This document shows positions 42,842-51,967 of a stretch of DNA of 64,000 nucleotides, piece by piece. This DNA comes from Caulobacter sp031457805. Lineage in GTDB: Bacteria > Pseudomonadota > Alphaproteobacteria > Caulobacterales > Caulobacteraceae. Made by a program: the position numbers and the translations under genes. The notes beneath the pieces are model-generated. The model was not told the DNA's origin, ran no database searches, and saw only the letters and a program-made list of their open reading frames with translations. The DNA is taken from the NCBI RefSeq assembly GCF_031457805.1, contig NZ_JAVDXI010000001.1, positions 930,001 through 994,000 of the forward strand, given 5' to 3'. Positions within the stretch are counted from its first letter, which is position 1; every line of letters starts with the position of its first letter.

Positions 42842-43020
42842 CCGCAGTCCATACCCCAAAACCCAGATGAGGGCGCGCGCCGCAGCGGTTTTTTCCGTCG
42901 GACGGGGAACGGCATGCGTTCTGTCAGGCTCCGTTCATGTTGGCTGCGCCACAACGGTGACAACGGATGAGCTAGGCCGTACGCCGAAAAGCGGCGGCCT
43001 TAAGAAAGACAGGTTCTCTC

Positions 43021-43653
43021 ATGACCATGAGCGCGAACAAGAACAGGACCTCCAAGATGAAGACCGTTCTGGGCGTGACCGCAGCCCTCGTCTGCGGCGT
43101 GCTGACGCCGACCCTGGCCTCGGCCCAGGCTTACGGCTCGCAAGGCTACGGCGGCGCCTATGACCGCCAGGGCTACTATTACGACCCCTGCCAGCGCTCG
43201 ACCACGCAGCGCGGCACGGGCGGCGGCCTGGCGGGCGCTGGCCTCGGCGCGGCGATCGGCGGCGGCGTGGCCGCGCGCGGCGCCAAGACCGAGGGCGCCG
43301 TCCTCGGCGGCCTTCTGGGCGCCGTGATCGGGTCCAGCATCGGCAAGAAGTCCGCCGCCTGCGCCCCGGGTCGCGCTCCGCCGCCGCCGACCGCCTATAA
43401 CGGCGCCTATGAAGATCAGGCCTATCGCTCGAGCGCGTATGAGGACGCTCGCCGCGAGGCAAGCCGCGACACCTACTACGAGCGCAGCTACGAGCGTCAG
43501 GAAGGCTATCGGGTCGACAACCGGGCCCAACAGGCCGACGTGAACGGCTGCACCCTGGCCGAAAGCCCGATCTACCTGCCGGACGGCCGCGTCCAGAAGC
43601 GCTTCGTGCGCGTCTGCCCGGACTCCAACGGCAAATATCAGGTCGTCGACTAA
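43021..43653 (+). CDS. Exported glycine-zipper protein
   Basis: A 210-residue protein with a signal peptide (cleavage near ASA at about residue 34), a Tyr/Gly-rich stretch (about 38-58), and a glycine-zipper 2TM domain (GGGLAGAGLGAAIGGGVAARG and GAVLGGLLGAVIGSSIGKK, about 67-105). The second half is Tyr/Arg/Glu-rich, with four cysteines that may pair. Glycine zippers insert in membranes or oligomerise in the envelope; no function is established. An alternative start at codon 13 (MKTVLGV) would give a shorter, more typical signal peptide. Confidence 0.85.
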   Translation: MTMSANKNRTSKMKTVLGVTAALVCGVLTPTLASAQAYGSQGYGGAYDRQGYYYDPCQRSTTQRGTGGGLAGAGLGAAIGGGVAARGAKTEGAVLGGLLGAVIGSSIGKKSAACAPGRAPPPPTAYNGAYEDQAYRSSAYEDARREASRDTYYERSYERQEGYRVDNRAQQADVNGCTLAESPIYLPDGRVQKRFVRVCPDSNGKYQVVD

Positions 43654-43678
43654 GCGCGACGACCTCTTGCGGAAAATG

Positions 43679-43710
43679 ATCGGCCGCCCCCTGTGGGCGG
43701 CCGATTTCGT
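43679..43710. terminator. Bidirectional terminator between convergent genes
   Basis: A perfect 11-bp stem (43679-43689 with 43695-43705) has a 5-base loop. Plus-strand tail TTCGTTC follows; on the minus strand the tail is CATTTTC. It serves the glycine-zipper gene and tlyA. Confidence 0.82.
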
Positions 43711-43719
43711 TCGGTCGGG

Positions 43720-44451
43720 CTAAAGCTTGGTCGCCCAGACCAGCCGTTCGACCTGCCCCTCCCCGCCCGCGATGGGACTTTCGGAGAGGCCCCGCACCGA
43801 CCAGCCCGCAGCTTCCAGAAACGCGACGACCTCTCGTTCGACACGGACGATCACTTCGGGATCCTTGACCAGTCCGCCCTTGCCGATGTGTTCGCGCCCG
43901 GCCTCGAACTGCGGCTTGATCAGCGCCACCAAGTCCGCGCCCTGGATCGCCAGATCGAGCGCCGCCGGCAGAGCCTTGGTCAGCGAGATGAAGCTGACGT
44001 CGCTGACGATCAGGCCGGGCGCTTGGTTGATCCGATCGGAATCCAGACTACGCGCATCCACCCCCGAAAGATCCGCCACCCGATCGCTGCCCTTCAGACT
44101 GGCGTGCAGCTGGCCGCGCCCGACGTCGACCGCGAACACGAAGGCGGCGCCCCGCGACAACAGCACCTCGGTGAACCCGCCCGTCGACGCGCCGACGTCG
44201 ACAGCCACCCGCCCCTCGACCGCGATGGGCCAGAGATCCAGGGCGTGAATTAGTTTCAGCGCGCCGCGCCCCACCCAGGGATGTGCGGCCTCCGCTACGA
44301 TCTCGGCGGCGTCGTCGACAGACTCAGAGGGCTTGACCACAAGCCGGCCGGCTACCGACACCCGGCCAGCCTCAATCGCCGCGCGCGCCTTTGCGCGACT
44401 GTCGAAGACGCCAGTTTCGACAAGCAGTTGATCGATGCGCTTTCTGGCCAA
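43720..44451 (-). CDS. tlyA: TlyA family rRNA 2'-O-methyltransferase (hemolysin A family)
   Basis: A 243-residue protein with an N-terminal S4 RNA-binding domain (RIDQLLVETGVFDSRAKAR, about 5-60) and an FtsJ-like methyltransferase domain (VAVDVGASTGGFTEVLLSRGA, about 83-103; VSDVSFISL; LIKPQFEAG). TlyA methylates ribose in 16S and 23S rRNA in actinobacteria, affecting capreomycin sensitivity; whether this homologue does the same is not known. In many bacteria tlyA follows dxs; here dxs is not adjacent. Monocistronic, converging with the glycine-zipper gene. Confidence 0.92.
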   Translation of the reverse strand: MARKRIDQLLVETGVFDSRAKARAAIEAGRVSVAGRLVVKPSESVDDAAEIVAEAAHPWVGRGALKLIHALDLWPIAVEGRVAVDVGASTGGFTEVLLSRGAAFVFAVDVGRGQLHASLKGSDRVADLSGVDARSLDSDRINQAPGLIVSDVSFISLTKALPAALDLAIQGADLVALIKPQFEAGREHIGKGGLVKDPEVIVRVEREVVAFLEAAGWSVRGLSESPIAGGEGQVERLVWATKL

Positions 44452-44570
44452 GGCCTTTCCCCGAAAACTCGAAGCAGGCGTCTAGCACAGGCTTGCGGTG
44501 AAGGTCTCTTCGGGGTCAACTGAACAGCGATTACCGGCGCGAAGACGTCGGTCCTGTCGGGAGGAATTCC

Positions 44571-46058
44571 ATGCGTTTCAGCCGCCGTGGCCTGATGGCC
44601 GCTTCCGCCGCCATCGCCGCCGCGCCTTCGGCCTTCGCCAAGCCCAAGTCGTCCGCCGCCCCCGCCCCCTGGGCGCCCGACGCCACCGAAATCGCCGGCC
44701 GCATTCGCCGCAAGGAGATCAGCGTCGCCGAGGCCGTCGAGGACGCCATCCGCAAGGTCGAGACCCTGCAACCCCACGTCCAGGCCGTCGTCGATTCGGA
44801 CTTTGAGCGGGCGCTCGCCAAGGCCAAGAGCGGCCAACTGAGCGGCCCCTTCGCCGGCGTGCCTTTCCTGGTCAAGGATCTGGACCCCTACAAGGGCGTC
44901 CGCACCCGTTACGGCACCCGAGCGACGCTGGGCGCCAAGCCCGATACGGAGCAGACGCCCTATGTCGACGCCTTCGACGCCGCCGGCTTCGTGACGATCG
45001 GCAAGTCGTCGACGCCGGAGTACGGCTTCTTGCCCACGACCGAGCCGATGGGCTTCCTGCCGACGCGCAATCCCTGGAGCCTCAAGCATTCGTCGGGCGG
45101 CTCTTCCGGCGGGGCGGCGGCGGCCGTGGCGTCGGGCATGGTGACGATCGCCCACGCCAGCGACGGCGGCGGCTCGATCCGCATCCCGGCCGCCAACTGT
45201 GGCCTGTTCGGCCTGAAGCCTTCGCGCGGACGCATGATCCCGAACCGGCCGACCAACCGAGGCATCGACCTGTCGGTGTCGCACTGCGTCTCCCACAGCG
45301 TGCGCGACTCGGCCGCTCTGTTCGCCGCTTCGGAGCGCACAGACGCGGGCGCGGCGTTCAAGCCGATCGGCGTGGTCACCGCCCCGCTGAAGCGGAAGCT
45401 GAAGGTCGGGCTGGTGATGAACACCGGTACAGGGCTCACGCCCCATCCGGAGGTCCAGACGGCCGTCAATAACGCCGCCAAGCTGCTGAAGGATCTCGGT
45501 CACCGTGTCGAGCCGACAGCGTGGCCTATGGACGGCAATCAGTTCGGCCAGGACTTTACGGCGCTCTGGGCCAGCGGCGCGGCCGAACTGGTGGCGGGGA
45601 TCGGCAAGGCCATGGGCCGTAAGCCCGACGCCAACGTGCTGGAGCCCTTCAGCCTGGGCATGGCTGAGTTGGTCAACACCCTGCCGCCTGGCGCGCTGCA
45701 GGCGGCCCTGGAGCGACTGCAAGCGACGATCAAGGCCTACGACGCCTGGCTGACCAAGTACGACATCATCCTGTCACCCGTACTGGGCAAGCCGCCGGTG
45801 GAGCTGGGCTATGTCGCCGGCTGGGTGCCGTTCGAGGAGCTGCAGGCGCGCCTGATGGCCTATGTCGGCTACACACCGGTGCAGAACGTGGCCGGTGCGC
45901 CGGCCATGAGCGTACCGCTGCACTGGACGCCGGACGGCCTGCCCGTCGGCGTACAATTCGCCGGTCGCGCGGGCGATGAAGCGACTCTGTTCGCTCTAGC
46001 CTACCAGCTTGAGGCCGCCGCCCCTTGGGCGCACCGCAAGCCGCCGGTCAGCGCTTAG
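44571..46058 (+). CDS. Exported amidase (amidase signature family)
   Basis: A 495-residue Ser-Ser-Lys amidohydrolase with a Tat-type signal (RFSRRGLMAAS, cleavage near AFA). The catalytic triad is visible: Lys in PFLVKDLDP (about residue 102), cis-Ser in SDGGGSIRIPA and the nucleophile in the GGSSGGAAAAVASG glycine-serine segment (about 177-190). Sequence features resemble 6-aminohexanoate cyclic-dimer hydrolase-like amidases, but substrate is not certain. The ribosome site GGGAGGAATTCC precedes the ATG. It stands alone on the plus strand. Confidence 0.9.
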   Translation: MRFSRRGLMAASAAIAAAPSAFAKPKSSAAPAPWAPDATEIAGRIRRKEISVAEAVEDAIRKVETLQPHVQAVVDSDFERALAKAKSGQLSGPFAGVPFLVKDLDPYKGVRTRYGTRATLGAKPDTEQTPYVDAFDAAGFVTIGKSSTPEYGFLPTTEPMGFLPTRNPWSLKHSSGGSSGGAAAAVASGMVTIAHASDGGGSIRIPAANCGLFGLKPSRGRMIPNRPTNRGIDLSVSHCVSHSVRDSAALFAASERTDAGAAFKPIGVVTAPLKRKLKVGLVMNTGTGLTPHPEVQTAVNNAAKLLKDLGHRVEPTAWPMDGNQFGQDFTALWASGAAELVAGIGKAMGRKPDANVLEPFSLGMAELVNTLPPGALQAALERLQATIKAYDAWLTKYDIILSPVLGKPPVELGYVAGWVPFEELQARLMAYVGYTPVQNVAGAPAMSVPLHWTPDGLPVGVQFAGRAGDEATLFALAYQLEAAAPWAHRKPPVSA

Positions 46059-46078
46059 GACCGTCATGGGCGGGTTTA

Positions 46079-46109
46079 CTGTCTGGTTCAGGTCATCTGA
46101 ACCAGACAG
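46079..46109. repeat. 12-bp perfect inverted repeat between convergent genes
   Basis: CTGTCTGGTTCA (46079-46090) and its complement (46098-46109) flank a 7-base loop. No T run follows on either strand, so it is not a classical terminator, though position suits transcript stabilisation or termination. Confidence 0.7.
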
Positions 46110-46112
46110 CGC

Positions 46113-46478
46113 CTACGCTGGGTCCTGCTTCGTACTGAGGCGGACATGCTCGAGCATGTCTGCGATCAGGTCGAAGTCCATCTTGTCAGGACGACGCCAA
46201 CGCACACAGCCTTTGCCGTGATCGATGTCGGCTAACCGCGCGGAGAAGGCGTCCATCGCCGTCTGCCCGACATAGAACGCGATGTGTTGTTTCTGGCTGT
46301 TGAAGGCGATCCAAGGCAGCTTCGGCGGACCATAGGCGGGCATGCCGAAAGCCATGCACTCGCTCTCTGGCCCAAAGGCGCGAAGGCAAAGCGCTCTCAG
46401 TTGGTCCAGGGCCGGGCGGCGCTCCGGCGCGACCTCCTGCATGAAGTCGTCGACGTTCGCCGCCTTGGACTGGACCAT
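46113..46478 (-). CDS. DUF1801 family protein
   Basis: A 121-residue protein of the DUF1801/YdhG-like fold, frataxin-like alpha/beta. The family pattern is visible in FMQEVAPERRPALDQLRALCL, MAFGMPAYG and IAFYVGQTAMDAF. Relatives have unknown function; some are linked to metal or stress responses. It starts 5 bases after the stop of the acyl-CoA synthetase gene, so the two are cotranscribed. Confidence 0.85.
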   Translation of the reverse strand: MVQSKAANVDDFMQEVAPERRPALDQLRALCLRAFGPESECMAFGMPAYGPPKLPWIAFNSQKQHIAFYVGQTAMDAFSARLADIDHGKGCVRWRRPDKMDFDLIADMLEHVRLSTKQDPA

Positions 46479-46483
46479 GGCCC

Positions 46484-48235
46484 CTACCCCTCCACGAACA
46501 CCTTCTTCAGTTCGTTCTTCATGATCTTGCCATTGGCGTTGCGGGGCAACGTCTCATGCCAGAACACCACCTTCACCGGCACCTTGAAGGCCGCGAGGCG
46601 ATCAGCGACGAAGGCGCGCAGCTCGGCCTCGGTCGCTTCCGCGCCCGGCTTCAGGGTGACGACGGCGGCCGGCTCTTCGCCCAGCGTCTTGTGCGGAATA
46701 CCGACCAAGGCGGCGTCCATGACCGCCGGATGGTCATAGAGGCAGTTCTCGACCTCGATGCAGTAGATGTTCTCGCCGCCGCGGATCAGCATGTCCTTGG
46801 CGCGGTCGATGATGAAGCAGAAGCCCTCGGCATCGAGACGGGCCAGATCTCCGGTCCGCACCCAGCCGTCGACGAAGGTCTGGGCCGTCGCCTCGGGCTT
46901 GTTCCAGTAGCCGCGCACGACCTGTGGGCCCTTGCACCACAGCTCGCCGACCTCCCCAATCGGCAACTCGCGGTACGGCGCCTCAACCGTCATGATCTTC
47001 AGGTCCGTCACCGGGACGGCCGGACCACAACTGTCGGGACGGTTTTCGTAGTCCTCGGCGGAATTGCTGGTCGCGGTGGCCGAGGTTTCGGTCATGCCCC
47101 AGCCATTGCCTGGCGAGGACTTTGGCCAGATCTCCTTGATCTTTCGCACCAGCTCCGGAGCCGACGGCGCGCCGCCATAGGCCACGGCCTCGATCGACGA
47201 CAGATCGTAGTTGGCGCGATTGGGATGCTCGATGATCTGCCAGGCGATGGTCGGAACGCCGCCCATTTGCGTCAGCTTCTCGTCCTGAATCAGCTGCATC
47301 GCCTTTTCCGGATCCCACTTGCGGATCATCGCCAGCTTGGCGCCGCCGAACAGCGACGGGTTCAGCACGGCGAAGCAGCCTGTGGCGTGGAAGAACGGCA
47401 CCGAGATCAGCGAGCCCTTTTGCGGCAGGCTTGGATCGGGCTGGGGCGGCGCCTCGCCGCGACGCAGGAACGCGCGCGCGCCAGCGGCGGCGGCCGCGAA
47501 GATGTTGCTGTTGATGTTGCGATGGGTGCCGATCGCGCCCTTGGGCTTACCGGTCGTGCCCGAGGTGTAGAAGATCGTGGCGTCATCGTCCGACGCTATG
47601 GCGACGGTCGGCAGCGGCTTCTCCTCCAGCTTCGCCCAGTCGTTCGGGCATCCGATCTTGGACTCGAGCGGGATCACGTAGGGATGGGTGATCTCCTCCC
47701 TGGCTCGGCTGACGTAGACGCGCTTGAGATCCGGACAGTTGTGCAGGTGCTCGCCCATCCGCTCGTAGCGCTCGACATCGACGATGGCGACCTTCGCCCC
47801 GGAATCGACCAAGCCGTATTCCAGCTCCGGCCCGGTCCACCAGGCGTTCAGCGGCGTGACGATGGCGCCCAGAGACAGCGCCCCGTAGAAGGCCACCGGC
47901 CATTCCGGCAGGTTGCGCATGATGATAGCGACGCGGTCGCCCTTCTGGACGCCGAACGCTTCGAGCTCGGCCGCCATATGAGTGACGGCGCGGTAAAAGG
48001 CTTCGAACGTGACCCGCTCGTCCTCGTGGACGAGAAACACCTTCTCGCCGTGGGCCCGCCCCAGCAGCAGGGTGTCACGCAGGGTTGGCGGCGCGTTCTT
48101 CCAGGTCCGCGTCTTGACGCCGCGGATCTCGACCTCCTCCATCTCGCCCGGCGTGCCTGGCTGAGTGATCAGCGCATAGGCTTGCTGCACCGACATGGCG
48201 GGCCACGGAATGGACGCGGGGGCGGCCTGGGTCAT
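46484..48235 (-). CDS. Acyl-CoA synthetase (AMP-forming)
   Basis: A 583-residue AMP-binding enzyme activating a fatty or other carboxylic acid to its CoA thioester. The P-loop is IFYTSGTTGKPKGAIG (about 216-231); further motifs are GWGMTETSA, the RTGDLARLD strand and the C-terminal lysine in PRNANGKIMKNEL. Acyl chain length cannot be decided, although the layout matches medium- to long-chain synthetases. A palindrome of the PsrA/FadR type lies 80 bases upstream. DUF1801 follows. Together with the dehydrogenases and EtfQO in the window it fits fatty acid oxidation. Confidence 0.93.
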   Translation of the reverse strand: MTQAAPASIPWPAMSVQQAYALITQPGTPGEMEEVEIRGVKTRTWKNAPPTLRDTLLLGRAHGEKVFLVHEDERVTFEAFYRAVTHMAAELEAFGVQKGDRVAIIMRNLPEWPVAFYGALSLGAIVTPLNAWWTGPELEYGLVDSGAKVAIVDVERYERMGEHLHNCPDLKRVYVSRAREEITHPYVIPLESKIGCPNDWAKLEEKPLPTVAIASDDDATIFYTSGTTGKPKGAIGTHRNINSNIFAAAAAGARAFLRRGEAPPQPDPSLPQKGSLISVPFFHATGCFAVLNPSLFGGAKLAMIRKWDPEKAMQLIQDEKLTQMGGVPTIAWQIIEHPNRANYDLSSIEAVAYGGAPSAPELVRKIKEIWPKSSPGNGWGMTETSATATSNSAEDYENRPDSCGPAVPVTDLKIMTVEAPYRELPIGEVGELWCKGPQVVRGYWNKPEATAQTFVDGWVRTGDLARLDAEGFCFIIDRAKDMLIRGGENIYCIEVENCLYDHPAVMDAALVGIPHKTLGEEPAAVVTLKPGAEATEAELRAFVADRLAAFKVPVKVVFWHETLPRNANGKIMKNELKKVFVEG

Positions 48236-48317
48236 GATGCTAACTCTCCCGGTATCGTGTCGCGCCTTGTTTGCTGAGCGCGTTCAGCGACCAGAGAGCA
48301 CAGCCGCAAGCGGGATG

Positions 48318-48331
48318 CAAACGTCCGTTTG
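48318..48331. promoter_or_regulatory. PsrA/FadR-like palindrome upstream of acyl-CoA synthetase
   Basis: CAAACGTCCGTTTG is a 14-base sequence with 6-bp perfect arms and centre TC, fitting CAAAC-N4-GTTTG known for PsrA-type TetR regulators of fatty acid genes. It lies 83 bases before the start codon. Its match to a known operator shape makes it stronger than the other short repeats. Confidence 0.5.
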
Positions 48332-48398
48332 ACCCTAGGAGAACATTGATAAGTTAGAAGCGCGACTTGCCCGGTTTCCGCAGCGTCATAACGCCAGC

Positions 48399-48431
48399 AA
48401 AAAGGGCGACGCCTCTCGTGAGACGCCGCCC
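48399..48431 (-). terminator. Intrinsic terminator of valS
   Basis: Read on the minus strand, a 12-bp stem (GGGCG and seven further pairs, two of them G-U) with loop ACGA is followed by TTTTTGC. It lies 25 bases after the valS stop. Confidence 0.88.
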
Positions 48432-48455
48432 CAACTCTTCGATCGCCTTCAGTGC

Positions 48456-51176
48456 TTAGCCGACTGATTCCAAGCGCGCCAGCGCAGCCTCGAGCTTGGC
48501 CTTGGCGGCTTCCGACTCGGCCAAGCGCTCGCGGTTCTCCTCAATGACCTCTTCCTTGGCGCGTGCCAGGAAGTCGGGGTTGCCGAGCTTCTTGTTGACC
48601 TTCTCGATCTCGCCGGCGTGGCCAGCGATGTCCTTGGTCAGCCGAGCCTTCTCAGCGGCGATGTCGATGAACTCGGCCACGCCCAGCGCGCCGGTCGCCT
48701 CGCCCATGACCACCGGCGCCGAGCCGGCAGGCGCGGCGTCGGCCTCGCGGACACTGTCGAGACGCGCCAGGGTCAGCAGCAGGTCGCGGTGACGGGCCAG
48801 ACGGGCCTTGGTCTCTGCGCCAGCGCCGACAACCGTAAGGCCCGGCTTGGCCGACGGCGGCACGTTCATCTCGGCGCGGATCGAGCGAATCTCGCCCACC
48901 GTCTCGACCAGCCAGCCGATCTCGGCCTCGGCCTCGGCGTCGATCCAGTCGGCGGGCAGCTCCGGCCACTTCGCCGAGATCAGCATGCTGTCGCGGGCCG
49001 GACCAAACTCGGCGGTCTTCTCCCACAGCTCCTCGGTGATGAACGGCATCACCGGGTGCAGCAGCTTCAGGATGACGTCCAGCGCCCAGGCGGCGGTGGC
49101 GCGGGTCTCGGCCTTGGCGGCGGCGTCATCGCCGTTCAGGATCGGCTTGGCCAGCTCCAGGTACCAGTCGCAGAAGACGTTCCAGACGAAGCGGTACAGA
49201 GCGCCAGCGGCCTCGTCGAACGACGGGGCTTCCAGGGCCTTAGTCACCTCGGCGACGGTCTTGACCGTCTCGCCGCGGATCCACTTGTTGATCGGCTGCT
49301 GGACGGTCGCGGGATCGAAGCCCTCGACGCGGACGCACTCGTTCATCTGGGCGAAGCGCGAGGCGTTCCACAGCTTGGTGCCGAAGTTGCGGTAGCCTTC
49401 GATCCGCTGCTTGGAGAGCTTGATGTCGCGCGCTTGACCCGACATCGCCGTCAGGGTGAAGCGCACCGCGTCGCAGCCCAGTTCGTCGATCAGGATCAAG
49501 GGATCCATCACGTTGCCCTTGGACTTGCTCATCTTGGCGCCCTTCTCGTCACGAACGAGGGCGTTGATGAACACCTGCTTGAACGGGGCCTCACCCATGA
49601 AATGGATGCCCATCATCATCATCCGGGCGACCCAGAAGAAGATGATGTCGAATCCCGTCACCAGGGTGCTGGTCGGGTAGAACTTGGCGAGGTCCGCGGT
49701 CTTTTCCGGCCACCCCAGGGTCGAGAACGGCCACAGGGCCGAGCTGAACCAGGTGTCGAGGACGTCCTCGTCCTGGGTGAGGATGACGTCGGCGCCGAAC
49801 TGCGCGCGGGCGGCGGCGTAGGCGGCTTCCTCGGTCTCCTCGACGAAGATCGAGCCGTCCGGACCAAACCACGCCGGGATCCGGTGCCCCCACCAGAGCT
49901 GGCGCGAGACGCACCAGGGCTCGATGTTACGCAGCCATTCGAAGTAGGTCTTTTCCCAGTGCTTGGGCTCGAAGACCGTCTCGCCGGTCTCGACGGCCTT
50001 GAGCGCGGGCTGGGCCAGGGTCTTGGCGTCGACGTACCACTGGTCGGTCAGGAAGGGCTCGATGACCACGCCCGAACGGTCGCCGTGCGGGACCATGTGC
50101 TTGGTCTTCTCGATCTCCTTCAGCCAGCCCTCGTCCTCGGCGCGGCCGACGATGGCCTTGCGCGCGACGAAGCGGTCCATGCCCTGGTATTCGGCCGGAA
50201 CGTTCTCGTTCAGCTTGGCCTCGACCGTCAGGATGTTGATGGCTTCCAGGCCCGCGCGCTTGCCGACGCCGAAGTCGTTGAAGTCGTGGGCGGGCGTGAT
50301 CTTCACCGCGCCTGAGCCCTTGGTCGGGTCAGCATAGTCGTCGGCGACGATCGGGATGCGGCGGCCGACGATCGGCAGGGTCACGAACTTGCCGACCAGG
50401 CCCTTGTAGCGCTCGTCGTCGGGATGGACCGCGACGCCGGTGTCGCCCAGCATCGTTTCCGGACGCGTGGTGGCCACGACGATGTAGTCGCGGGTCTCGT
50501 ATTCGGTCGGCTTTCCCTCGTCGTCGAAGGCGATCGGGTGCTGATAGGTGACGCCGTCGGCCAGCGGATAGGCGAAGTGCCAATAGGCGCCGTCGACCTC
50601 CTTCTGCTCGACCTCGAGGTCGGAGATGGCGGTCTGGAACTGCGGGTCCCAGTTCACGAGGCGCTTGTCACGATACAGCAGGTTCTGCTTGTAGAGCTGG
50701 ACAAACACCTTGCGGACAGCGGCCGACAGGCCCTCGTCCAAGGTGAAGCGCTCGCGCGACCAGTCGCAGGACGCGCCAAGCCGGCGCAGCTGGTTGGTGA
50801 TGGCCCCGCCGCTCTCGGCCTTCCACTCCCAAACCTTGTCGACAAACGCTTCACGGCCCATGTCGCGACGGCCGATGTTGCCGGCGGCGGCCAGCTGGCG
50901 CTCAACGACCATCTGGGTGGCGATGCCCGCGTGATCGGTGCCCGGCAGCCACAGGGCGGCCTTGCCGCGCATCCGGTGGAAACGGGTCAGCACGTCCTGC
51001 AGCGTGTTGTTCAGCGCGTGACCGATATGCAGCGAGCCCGTCACGTTCGGCGGCGGGATCACGATCACAAACGACTCGGCGTTCGGATCCTCGCTGGGCT
51101 TGAAGGCTCCGGAGGCCTCCCAGGCGGCGTACAGGCGGGGTTCGACGGATTTGGGATCGAAGGTTTTTTCGAGCAT
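48456..51176 (-). CDS. valS: Valyl-tRNA synthetase
   Basis: A 906-residue class I synthetase charging tRNA-Val. The HIGH motif is LHIGHALNNT (50-53), the KMSKS motif is GAKMSKSKGNVMDP, with a CP1 editing domain between (TTRPETMLGDTGVAVHPDDERY) and a C-terminal coiled-coil arm (about 845-906, Lys/Glu/Ala-rich). The start at 51176 (MLEKTFDPKSVEP) matches the family; a TTG 24 codons upstream would add non-conserved sequence. It is downstream of popZ, from which it is separated by the popZ terminator. Confidence 0.97.
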   Translation of the reverse strand: MLEKTFDPKSVEPRLYAAWEASGAFKPSEDPNAESFVIVIPPPNVTGSLHIGHALNNTLQDVLTRFHRMRGKAALWLPGTDHAGIATQMVVERQLAAAGNIGRRDMGREAFVDKVWEWKAESGGAITNQLRRLGASCDWSRERFTLDEGLSAAVRKVFVQLYKQNLLYRDKRLVNWDPQFQTAISDLEVEQKEVDGAYWHFAYPLADGVTYQHPIAFDDEGKPTEYETRDYIVVATTRPETMLGDTGVAVHPDDERYKGLVGKFVTLPIVGRRIPIVADDYADPTKGSGAVKITPAHDFNDFGVGKRAGLEAINILTVEAKLNENVPAEYQGMDRFVARKAIVGRAEDEGWLKEIEKTKHMVPHGDRSGVVIEPFLTDQWYVDAKTLAQPALKAVETGETVFEPKHWEKTYFEWLRNIEPWCVSRQLWWGHRIPAWFGPDGSIFVEETEEAAYAAARAQFGADVILTQDEDVLDTWFSSALWPFSTLGWPEKTADLAKFYPTSTLVTGFDIIFFWVARMMMMGIHFMGEAPFKQVFINALVRDEKGAKMSKSKGNVMDPLILIDELGCDAVRFTLTAMSGQARDIKLSKQRIEGYRNFGTKLWNASRFAQMNECVRVEGFDPATVQQPINKWIRGETVKTVAEVTKALEAPSFDEAAGALYRFVWNVFCDWYLELAKPILNGDDAAAKAETRATAAWALDVILKLLHPVMPFITEELWEKTAEFGPARDSMLISAKWPELPADWIDAEAEAEIGWLVETVGEIRSIRAEMNVPPSAKPGLTVVGAGAETKARLARHRDLLLTLARLDSVREADAAPAGSAPVVMGEATGALGVAEFIDIAAEKARLTKDIAGHAGEIEKVNKKLGNPDFLARAKEEVIEENRERLAESEAAKAKLEAALARLESVG

Positions 51177-51250
51177 GGCGGAGCGGATATGCCATCTGCG
51201 GCCCGCCCGGGGAACCGGCGGGCCTGGGTTTTCTGAAGGATTGAGCAACG

Positions 51251-51278
51251 AAAAAGGCGGCCGCCGCAGCGACCGCCT
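51251..51278 (-). terminator. Intrinsic terminator of popZ
   Basis: On the minus strand, AGGCGG and CCGCCT (6 bp, 12-base loop that can pair internally) are followed by TTTTT, 24 bases after the popZ stop. Confidence 0.78.
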
Positions 51279-51302
51279 CGATTTTCCGACGGTTCGGAAG
51301 CT

Positions 51303-51839
51303 TTAGGCGCCGCGCCCCCGAGAGATGCGCTGCACTTCTTCCTCGACCTTGGTCTCGACGATGCGCGGCAGGTTCTGGTCCAGCCACTCCTTGAGCAGCG
51401 GACGCAGCAGCTCGCGTACGACGTCTTCCAGCGTACGCCCGTCCTTGGGCATCAGCAGGGCCGAGCTCAGGCTACCGAAGGCGCTGGCGGCGGCCGACGC
51501 GGCCGAAACACCGACCAGTTGGTCAGCGACCTCGTCGCGATCGAACACAGGCGCGGCGGGCGGCGGCGTGTAGGCGGGCTCGGGCTCAGGCTCAGGCGGT
51601 GAATAGATGTCGATATCACCGACAGTCTCGAGCGGCGGCAGCTCGGGCTCCGGCGTGATCGGGTCCGTCAGCTCCAGAACGTCGTCGTCGAACGACACCG
51701 GCTCGGGCTCAGGCTCCGGCTCTGGCGGCGGAGGCGCCGCTTCGGCCGCAGGCTCCGCCGGCGCGTCATCCTCCGAGATGATGCGTCGAATGGAGGCGAG
51801 GATTTCCTCCATTGTAGGTTCTTGAGACTGATCGGACAT
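51303..51839 (-). CDS. popZ: Polar organizing protein PopZ
   Basis: A 178-residue scaffold that self-assembles into polar condensates and anchors ParB/parS and many cell-cycle proteins at the Caulobacter poles. The three regions are clear: a short N-terminal client-binding helix (EPTMEEILASIRRIISED, about 7-24), an acidic Pro/Glu-rich intrinsically disordered linker (about 25-100, with repeats such as PEPEPEP), and a C-terminal helical oligomerisation region (about 103-178, including LEDVVRELLRPLLKEWLDQN). I recognise it from the C. crescentus protein, which is 177 residues; the single-residue difference lies in the linker. Gene order with valS and tolC agrees. Confidence 0.98.
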   Translation of the reverse strand: MSDQSQEPTMEEILASIRRIISEDDAPAEPAAEAAPPPPEPEPEPEPVSFDDDVLELTDPITPEPELPPLETVGDIDIYSPPEPEPEPAYTPPPAAPVFDRDEVADQLVGVSAASAAASAFGSLSSALLMPKDGRTLEDVVRELLRPLLKEWLDQNLPRIVETKVEEEVQRISRGRGA

Positions 51840-51872
51840 GTGCGGGGCCGTCGTAAAGAGGTACGAATCCTT

Positions 51873-51890
51873 GCGCGCCTTGGGGCGCGC
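51873..51890. repeat. Hairpin upstream of popZ
   Basis: GCGCGCC (51873-51879) and GGCGCGC (51884-51890) flank TTGG in the 128-base gap between tolC and popZ. There is no T tail. It would lie in the popZ leader or be the tolC transcript end. Confidence 0.5.
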
Positions 51891-51967
51891 TTAGCCGCGA
51901 TGGTGCAGACTTACGCGTGTTAAGCAAGCGCAAGTCCGCGCCTGGGCGGAATCGACGCGGTTCGAAC

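Noticed and set aside
46556..48277. A plus-strand open frame of 573 codons opposite the acyl-CoA synthetase
   Set aside because: Antisense shadow of a well-supported gene, no domain. The same applies to long frames opposite valS (48618-50315), the valine operon (13525-15138) and etfQO (31802-33403).
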